Positions 56,727 to 64,000 of a stretch of 64,000 bases of DNA are shown here, piece by piece. The notes under the pieces were generated by a model, which was given only the letters and a program-made list of their open reading frames with translations, made no database searches and was not told the origin of the DNA. A program made the position numbers and the translations under genes. Origin of the DNA: Paralvinella palmiformis (taxonomy: Eukaryota; Annelida; Polychaeta; Terebellida; Alvinellidae); the NCBI GenBank assembly GCA_025642065.1, contig JAODUP010000518.1, positions 269,742-333,741 of the forward strand. Direction: 5' to 3'. Positions within the stretch are counted from its first letter, which is position 1. The number at the start of each line of letters is the position of its first letter.

Positions 56727-57202
56727 AACTACTACTACTACTACTGGGCGCCTTCGTGGTCTAGCTGGCAGCGCGTAGGACCACAAATCACTACCACCTG
56801 AGTTCGAATCTCGGCGTGGGTAGATCTGACGGATGTTTCATCTTTGACTCCGCTGTCATTACATTGGAAGGTCGCTCGTCCCATTCAGTCTATGCACAAA
56901 CGTGGCCGGAAAACATCAATCATCATCATCCACTACTAATGCTACTACCGCTACCACTCCTACTACTATTACTGCTGCTGCTGATGATAATGATGATGCA
57001 GATACTACGACCCCCACTAGCAAATATTACCAAAACTAATTATACACCACTTTGCCAACAGGAGCGATTAAAAACTGAGTCAGTGATAGGTACAGGTATA
57101 CATCTTAATTGGACCTTCACTTGGAGTCTCGCGTCGCCGGACCATGATCAATGCAATATCGGCGAATCTTTCTATTCACGAGTGGAGCACATTAAAACCT
57201 AG
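55708..57202 (+). CDS. Two candidate exons of unknown function (possible GT49 3' end)
   Basis: Candidate exon 55708-55786 lies between gattag and gtattc. Read in the phase left by the GT49 exon ending at 46326, it gives SLSVNFPTDQRSILEEHHVP then STTFIIQ. Candidate 57062-57202 follows ttgccaacag, continues in phase 0 with ERLKTESVIGTGIHLNWTFT, then WSLASPDHDQCNIGESFYSR, and ends at TAG. The phases allow GT49-55708-57062 to be one message, but phase agreement by chance is easy and the sequence does not match the usual GT49 C-terminus. They could equally be a separate small gene or chance open frames. A trinucleotide tract and a SINE lie between them. Confidence 0.3.
55870..55961. repeat. (GT)n compound microsatellite
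   Basis: GT repeats interrupted by TA and GCGT units, about 85 bases past the candidate donor at 55787. Confidence 0.9.
56030..56350. repeat. Imperfect (ACT/ACC/AAC)n tract
   Basis: About 300 bases of changing trinucleotides: CTA, CAA, CCA and TTA units. Open frames here read as poly-Thr, poly-Tyr or poly-Leu and are artefacts. Confidence 0.9.
56360..56512 (+). mobile_element. tRNA-derived SINE, family B
   Basis: ggatattcctaaggtttaat begins the head, gtggattcaaatccgactta is the B box region, and tgtgggatgttttctgggcc the body, ending in (AACC)n. Same plan as the minus copy at 19030-19210. Confidence 0.65.
56536..56745. repeat. (ACT)n tract
   Basis: A purer ACT repeat of about 200 bases which ends where a SINE begins and whose ACT units resume after the SINE at about 56932. 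Confidence 0.95.
56746..56931 (+). mobile_element. SINE family A inserted in an (ACT)n tract
   Basis: Head gggcgccttcgtggtctagc, B box gagttcgaatctcggcgtgg, body gatgtttcatctttgactcc, tail catcaatcatcatcatcc. ACT-type repeat lies on both sides, so it was inserted in the microsatellite or the microsatellite grew around it. Confidence 0.9.
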
Positions 57203-57392
57203 TATCGAGTGTTTTAAAAGTTAGTGGGACTTAGTTCAGTAGTTGAACCCTCAAGATGGTATTTGTAATATATGATCAATTAGAGCCCGTTAAAATGAAC
57301 AAAAATCAGACCTTAATTTGAATATCTGTACTGCTTTTATGAGCGATATCTTGATTTGATTTGTTACTCCATGATTAGCATATCATGCTCAG

Positions 57393-57394
<2 letters not shown>

Positions 57395-57446
<52 letters not shown>
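57395..57446. repeat. (TA)n microsatellite
   Basis: Ends about 87 bases before the first recognised exon of the CRAL-TRIO gene. Confidence 0.95.
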
Positions 57447-57448
<2 letters not shown>

Positions 57449-57532
57449 GACATATACTATTATTGTTGTTGTTGTCATTGGGGTCTTTCGTGGTGAAGAT
57501 ATTTTATATACTATCTCTAAATTTCGTTCCAG

Positions 57533-59418
57533 GACGTGGAAAGCAAGATTCCTGAACTGAGACAACATTTCCTCTCTAAATATGAAGGTAATAGGCCAAC
57601 CATTATTGACTACATGATCACATTGACGCAACGAGAGAAAATATTATTTCCCTTTGACCATCCAGATGGTTACGATTTATATAAGTTAAACAAAGAGAAA
57701 TGCTGCCTGGATACCTTATTTGTATTTCTAATCTCATTCACAAAATCCCCGATAAAGATCCCGAAGAGGTTTCATTTGATATCAATATTAATAGTAATAC
57801 GTACATACTAAACAGAGCTAACGTGCTATAGTCTACAGATTTAGTACATCAATGTGTGTATATTCGCATTAGGATATACGTCATATGCATGGATTCACGT
57901 TCACTTTCGATGGATTTTATACGCGAACAAAGATGCCCTTTTTGTGTGATTGTTTGTTTATATTATACATACACTAGGTAGCATACTTGATGATACCTAC
58001 GATGAGAGAGATGTTAATGAGATCAAGAACACCGACACTCTACTTCGCTGTACGCTTCGAGCATTCAAATCGGGAGGTGACGTCAAAAAGGCTGCTGATC
58101 TATTAAATGATGTCCTACTCTTCCGGGCTAAATATAAATTGCGAGGTCTGCGAATACCTATAAGAAATGACGATGTTTATTATAATCATAGCATAGTGAA
58201 TGTTACGTTTGGTGATTCTGATATTATGATATATTAAATAGTATACCTTGTTTTAGTCAAGGAAAAATAATGATCTTAGCCGCGTCTTCTTTATATGATC
58301 CCTGGTCAGATTTGAAAGAAAGTGATCTTCATCCCGAACTAAGAGAGAAAGGCGGTGTCTATTTTCATGGAGTAGATAAGAAGGGGCATAAAATACGTGA
58401 GCTTATTTGCATATATATATATATATATGTGTGTGTGTGCGCGCGTGTGTGTGTGTGTGCGTGTGTGTGCGTGTGCGTGTGCGTATGTGTGTGTGCGTGC
58501 GTGTGTGTGTGTGTGGGTCTGTGTGTGTGTATGTGTGTGAGTATTTGTCTGCCCAGGCTTGATGTGTAAATCGTTTAAATGTTTCATCTGTTACTAGAAG
58601 TGACATAAAAAGACACGAGAAACAAATGGAAGAAACGATATGCTAATACAGATTATCACCTTTAATTGAATTTATATTTCACTTTTTTAGTTCACTTTCG
58701 AGTGTCTAAACAAAAGAAGGGTCATCTTGTAGAAGAAGGCAAGAAGGTCATTGCGTATCACATCTACCAACATTACAAGGAGACGCCGGAAGCGCAAATC
58801 GTTTTTCTCTTTGATTTCGTTGGTGCCGGAGTTACCAACATGGTACGCTGAATGGAAATCGTATTGTATCACTGTTTGTCTGTATGTCTTATACTAACTA
58901 TTGTATTATGTTTGACCTAATCCTATACCTTGTTGCGTATCGCGAAATTTAAATTTAAAAAATCCGAAATCTTCCCACGGAAGCGCCTCTGCACTTATGG
59001 GAGGTGAAATGGACCAAGCTACGCCCGAAACAACCAGAAGGGCGAAAGCGAATCCTGAAATCCCTCCCCCTGTAGCTGGTTGTATGTTATAAGAGGCGAT
59101 CAAAGGAAACCGAAAATAAATATGCTGTAGAAACATAGGCATAATGTCAATATTTTCTATTAAGTATAATATTATTCATTCTATATCTCTTCGTAAGCTT
59201 CTTATGGGGCTCCATTCAATAACGAGACAGGATAGATTCAGTTTAAAATATATAAACGCAACGTTCTGTTACTTGGCTTCGCATATTGCATATGTACCCA
59301 ATAGTTTCAATAAAAAGAAGTAATATATTATCAACCAGACTTTTTTTTCATAGGATATGGACATCACTAAATTCATCATCAAATGTGCTAATACGTACTT
59401 CCCAGAATCATCGGGTAA

Positions 59419-59500
<82 letters not shown>

Positions 59501-59965
59501 ATTGTTTATTTGTATATGTCATAAACATTTGGCAAATCGGCCTTCTAATGTATATTTTTATCGTTACTATGTATTAGCTATGTATTTGTGGTTTTATTTC
59601 AGTGTATAGCTTGATGTTTAAGATGGGATTACCATTGGAAGGTAAATTATCGTGAACAAAATATTTATTATAAAAACAAAACGCCTTTCTAAAACATTAA
59701 AGTGAAATAAAACATAGTCCTCGTGCGGATACATCTTTTGCAAAGTTTATAATTCTTTAACAGAGAAAGCTCTTTCTAGGCAATAACAGCTATTACAGCT
59801 AAATATTCCAAATGGAATTCTTTCAATGCAGCCGTTTGGAAGATCATCAAGGGATTCATGGACCATGACCAGACAAAGAAAACGTACTTAGTCAGAAGAA
59901 GTAACATAATGGAATACATTGACCAGGACCAGCTTCTGCCACACATGCTGAAGGAAGAAAAGTAA
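57533..59965 (+). CDS. CRAL-TRIO domain protein, MOSPD2-like; 5' end not found
   Basis: MOSPD2 is an ER-anchored contact-site protein with an N-terminal CRAL-TRIO lipid-binding domain and a later MSP domain. Seven exons join in phase: 57533-57587, 57978-58145, 58310-58396, 58691-58842, 59354-59414, 59603-59641, 59799-59961 or -59965. They give about 241 residues: [23 protein letters not shown] (as in MOSPD2 YDARDV), [59 protein letters not shown], then [16 protein letters not shown] and [16 protein letters not shown]. Only the CRAL-TRIO part is present. A TAA follows the last codon, but GT at 59962 could be a donor; an acceptor-like tcttattttcag at 63979-63990 ends the window, and would join in an open phase. 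The first exon with the start codon is not identified. The MOSPD2 assignment rests on recalled motifs. Confidence 0.8.
58409..58540. repeat. (TA)n then (GT)n compound tract
   Basis: Starts 13 bases after the donor at 58397; about 115 bases of GT with GCGT interruptions. Confidence 0.95.
59418..59496. repeat. (TA)n, about 78 bp
   Basis: Begins within the 5' splice site itself: the donor reads gtaagtatatatata. Confidence 0.95.
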
Positions 59966-61525
59966 TGATCAAATGCCAGCCATAAGAGCACATATCATAT
60001 ATACATTACTATGAAGGCTATATAATATGGGCATTCGTGATGTCATTGTTGAGAAAAAGGCCGGTGGAAAGGCTAAATATATTCTGTGCTTACTTTCGAT
60101 GTATAACCAATTGTTAATTACCTTAAGCCAGTTTAGTAATGCCTTTAAACTGTTATGCTGTGAAAGGATATCCTCGACACAATAAAATGGCTATAGTATG
60201 TTATTGGTAGAGTACAGATTTAGAGACAATCTTCTTATCTCTACATACTATAATGGTAATAGTATATTTTAGGTATATTTCCTTTAAATGCATACAATTT
60301 AATAAGTAGACGAATATAAAGAACATCACATAGGTCGAAACTTACAAATTTTAATATAACGACAAATATTTAAGCTCTTAAGCAATTCCGTAGTAATGTA
60401 TACAGGATCTTGTAATATCCGTAGTTTATGTAAAGAGATACTAAATTAACAAATAGAAGTATGTGGCTACGAACGAGTTCTTCCTTATTTGTAAACACGT
60501 GTCTTGTGCTATAACAAACGATACTTACCGCAAAGGGGGCACCAGTTTGGAATATTTTCACACATCACACAAATTAATGCTCGGTATTCGCCCGAGTAAT
60601 TGCCCGATGTATAAACTTTCCTACCCAGTTTGCTATGGATGCGTAGTCATAAATAATATTTAAATATTATTACTGGTCGATGAAATATGTATTATTAAAT
60701 AGATTATCGTGATAAAATCATGTACTCATATCAGCTACTTTGTCTGTATCAGTCAAATTGCGACCAATTCGAATTTGTTTGACATGTTTGTTGTTGAGAG
60801 TTGTAACTGAAACAATGGGCTATGGTATGTTGATAACATTTGGGATCATACGCCAGAGTCGGGCTGAAGGTTGCTGAATAGGCTAAATATAATAATAGTT
60901 AAGCGTAATTTCCCTCATCAAAACGCTTTAATCACTATCTTAAATGTGTTCTTAATACTTAGCGATGAAAAGGTATTCATTTTACATAACATCCATGGAT
61001 TATGCAACCAATGACACAACAAGAATTCATCATGTTTATAATTCTGATTTTAGGTCAATGAATATAAATAAATAACGGCATTAACATATAACTTGATTAG
61101 GTTCTCTCTATTTATAGTCCGACGTTTGTTTAATACGTTGCTATGGTCAACCGTATTTACGCGCTATTTAAATAACATTTATTAGAACTACTTGTCACTT
61201 TTGCCATTCTTACTAAACAACTTATTTGACCGAATGCCATATCAAAACTCCACTCGTGGGATATTATCTATTTCTGTTCAACCTCTCCTAAATTATTACA
61301 AAGAAAATTAAATCGACACATTTCACAAGATATTATGAAAAGTATTAATATACTTTCAATTTCCGTCTTATTCACCTTTAATCATTTATTAATTATTTTT
61401 CCCTGATTTCAAGTAAAATACCTCTATGAATAATGCAGACTTAATTCTTCGTGCTATTGGTGAGAGACCGATAGTGCTGAGGTTCAAATTCAAGCCTGAA
61501 GACTGTTCACACGCGCGCGCACACC

Positions 61526-61561
<36 letters not shown>

Positions 61562-61604
61562 AACACAGTCACACTCACACAAACACGCACTCACACATAC
61601 ACAT

Positions 61605-61750
61605 GTTGGCGCGGACTGGTGAGACATTATACATGCCTCAGCATAAAAGGTCGCCACTTTGAATTCATTCCCCTGAAGGATATTTGTGTCTTTGGAAGGA
61701 CACTGTTTGGGTGTTTAGCCTAGTTACTAGCATTTAAATGACTGTAGCAG
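61605..61750 (+). repeat. Low-copy repeat related to 62270-62330 and 62640-62740
   Basis: Shared blocks: gactggtgagacattatacatg here and gactgatgagacattacaca at 62660; aaaggtcgccactttgaatt and aaaagtcgccactctggatt; tttggaaggacactgtttgg and tttgaagggacgccgtttag at 62268. A tRNA-like B box (gaggttcaaattcaagcc) is at 61480. Confidence 0.65.
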
Positions 61751-62943
61751 GTAGAGTACGCTCTTAAAGCATTATATGTACTCCTGACTCAGGAATAGAA
61801 ACACTGCATCGCATTTCGAGCGGTGGCATTGGACACAGCTCGTGTGGTTGGTGTGTTTTATATAACAACTTTAGTTGTATATATAATTCACCTTAGTTGT
61901 TTGTGGGAATATAATTATCTTTCCTAGTCTGTACTCTGACATTCAAGGCTAACCTTGGTCTCCTTGTCATTAATAAAACCCTATATTATAATTATAGTTT
62001 GTATAACAGACATTAGGTCTGATTTAAAAATGTTAATATATAGAATGGCAATTCAGCCATAACGGTCTTGTAAAGCGCCGATATAAATTGTTATAATAGT
62101 GACGAGTAGGTCATAGTATTTATTGGATTTGTATGTTTATGATGTATTTGACCCTTCAGCAAATATCACAAGACATATTATGCTGCGGATGAGAAAGTTC
62201 CGTTTTATGTGCGTGCATTCAAGAAAAGTTTATCTAGAACTGTATATTCCATGTACTTTGTGTGTCTTTGAAGGGACGCCGTTTAGATGTTTGGCCTGGT
62301 TATCCAACCTTTTAATGATAACCTAGTTTAAACAAACCGAAGGTATGACGCGCTATTACGGTCTGCTTCAGCGCAGATGTCAGTCTTTTAATAGCAATAA
62401 AGCTAAACAGTTTTAATAGTAGTCGCTTCATGACGCCTGCTCGTTGTAAAAACTGACATTTGAATAGAGTGACAATTGGGTTATACAGTTTATATAGTAT
62501 TGTTGAAGCAAGATACAACAATTGAAAAATAGCTATAAATAGGGCTGCTTAGATAATTAATCTAAATATTCTCACTACTGCCGTGATCTGACTTGGGTGT
62601 TCTACTCCCAAACTTCACGACTGTAGATGTTTCTCTTTTTGTTTTTACTTGGCGGCTTAGGGACTGATGAGACATTACACATGTCTCAGCAAGAAAAGTC
62701 GCCACTCTGGATTTAGTCCCCTGAAGAAACGTCCACAGTTTGAATTCACGATTCTCTGTGCCTGTTCCTTATTATACACATTATTAACCGCTTTCCTGTG
62801 GGTATGACATATTTGTCGCGTACGAAAAGTGAATTAGCTGGTTCCCAGAGGCGGATGAGTAGCCCAGTCACATGCATAGGTATACGCACATATGTATCAA
62901 TATGTGGAGGTATGGAACACTTTATATTTAGATTAATGTATCT

Positions 62944-63050
62944 ATAGTTGTATTTATATTTATATTTATTGAGGTAGGTCTCAAAGGATGTTTAGATATG
63001 TTGATGCTCTGTGCCTGTTGCCTCTCTATATGTATCCTAAAACACCACAT
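62944..63050 (+). repeat. About 110-bp repeat, second copy of 41590-41702
   Basis: Contains tatttattgaggtaggtctc, tatgttgatgctctgtgcct and gttgcctctctatatgtatc, ending aaaacacc. It is 21 kb from its partner, in the same orientation. Confidence 0.8.
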
Positions 63051-64000
63051 TGCCCGTACCAGACATCTTATCTATTTGCATCCAGATTCCTTATTACACC
63101 AATGTAAGAAAGTTATGTCGTTATTACATGTTTGAGTCTATTAGCTTTGTTATGTATAATGTAGAACCTATATTGTTATCCTCTTATGTGGTCTGGCGAA
63201 ACGACCTATTAATTAATACAATGCTGTTTGGTGGATTTATACTCCTGGAGTCGTTTTTTACTCCGGCAGGCATCTCCATGGGTATTAAGCTGCGGACAGA
63301 GTTTTTTTCCCATATTATGAGTAATTAGATTAAACTGATATAGGAAAATTGTTGAATGTATAGCTATTATAATCCCGGCGTGCCATTCGCAGTATCGGAG
63401 TTCTGCCTGAAAACCGCTGTTCTCGACCATGGGTCAAATAGATCAAGTGAATAAGCACTTTTATTTAGATGGCTGGTTAGTCATTAAAAATTAATGGTAA
63501 AAATATTATCCTTTCGCAATGCTACATGCTTTCACCACTCTTACGTACATACTTTCATAGAATATTATATATATATTATATAAGATATTATGCATATGAC
63601 AATTATATTCATTTTCAATTGGAATATTATTTGTTACGGTTAATATTTCACATATAACATAGTAGTCGAATACATACCAATTGAGGGACAAGTGTACTAC
63701 TTAAAGCTGTCTTCCCACATGCCATAAGGAAACAAAATTTACCAAACAAATACATGTGTCACAAGTTTTTGTGAAAAACAAACAGGAGGGCGAATAGGAG
63801 AGACAGGCGAAGGCAGCAATGGGATATCAATTATCAAGAGTATACGAATAAAACCAATATTAGATTGCGAAGGAGATTAATCATAACAAGTAAGGTGGCA
63901 TCATAATAAGCAAACGACTATATCACAGAAGCAGATTGATCCTGTTTGTGTATTTATTAAAATGACATTCAGAACATCTCTTATTTTCAGATCTCACAAC

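Larger units (their letters stand above)
59966..64000. other. Downstream or intronic sequence to the window end
   Basis: No exon recognised before the acceptor-like tcttattttcag at 63979-63990. Low-copy repeats lie at 61447-61750, 62270-62330, 62640-62740 and 62944-63050, and a (CA)n tract at about 61509-61600. Confidence 0.5.

Noticed and set aside
57062..57587. Joining 57062-57202 to the CRAL-TRIO gene as its first exon
   Set aside because: The frame at 57062 ends at a TAG before 57202 and has no donor in a suitable phase.

Overview
This is a eukaryotic, animal window. It has large AT-rich introns with GT/AG boundaries, tRNA-derived SINEs, several families of decayed LINEs, non-autonomous DNA transposons and very long (TA)n, (CA)n and (ACT)n microsatellites. 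A ciliary microtubule protein, a carnitine-pathway dehydrogenase and a dystroglycan-type glycosyltransferase together point to a metazoan. The repeat style suggests a lophotrochozoan, perhaps a mollusc, but that is an inference and cannot be proved from this window.

Layout. (1) 367-2960, plus strand: the last three coding exons of a TPH-type coiled-coil ciliary protein, probably CFAP210; its 5' part lies off the left edge. (2) 5612-13527, minus strand: a complete nine-exon ALDH9A1-type aldehyde dehydrogenase of 524 codons, with catalytic Glu and Cys visible. (3) 17468-18454, minus strand: a single-exon TRMT10-type tRNA methyltransferase, closest to TRMT10B, with a SINE immediately after its stop codon. 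(4) 18455-32300: a gene-poor, repeat-rich stretch holding a TTAA-flanked MITE, a hAT-like MITE split by a LINE, head-to-head LINE remnants and a TA-flanked pogo/mariner-like MITE. (5) 32328-46326, plus strand: a nine-exon type II membrane glycosyltransferase of family GT49 (B4GAT1/LARGE-like). Every junction from the start codon to the last recognised exon keeps the reading frame; it may stop just after 46326 or continue to weak candidate exons at 55708-55786 and 57062-57202. (6) 47900-52560: decayed coding sequence of an unidentified multicopy element, mainly on the minus strand. (7) 57533-59965, plus strand: seven in-phase exons encoding most of a CRAL-TRIO domain resembling MOSPD2; it may end at a TAA or continue past the right edge. 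(8) 59966-64000: intergenic or intronic sequence with low-copy repeats.

The genes are unrelated housekeeping or metazoan genes (cilia, carnitine synthesis, tRNA modification, Golgi glycosylation, lipid/ER contact); nothing suggests an operon or a functional cluster. I saw no convincing new multigene system. The least ordinary observations are structural. Long dinucleotide tracts start within a few tens of bases of many 5' splice sites in the two large plus-strand genes. A tRNA SINE is split by a hAT-like MITE whose 8-bp target duplication lies in the SINE's own sequence, and that MITE in turn carries a decayed tyrosine-recombinase fragment. Three separate LINE remnants look rearranged or internally duplicated. 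All exon calls were made by eye from splice sites, phase and protein family resemblance; no search was run.
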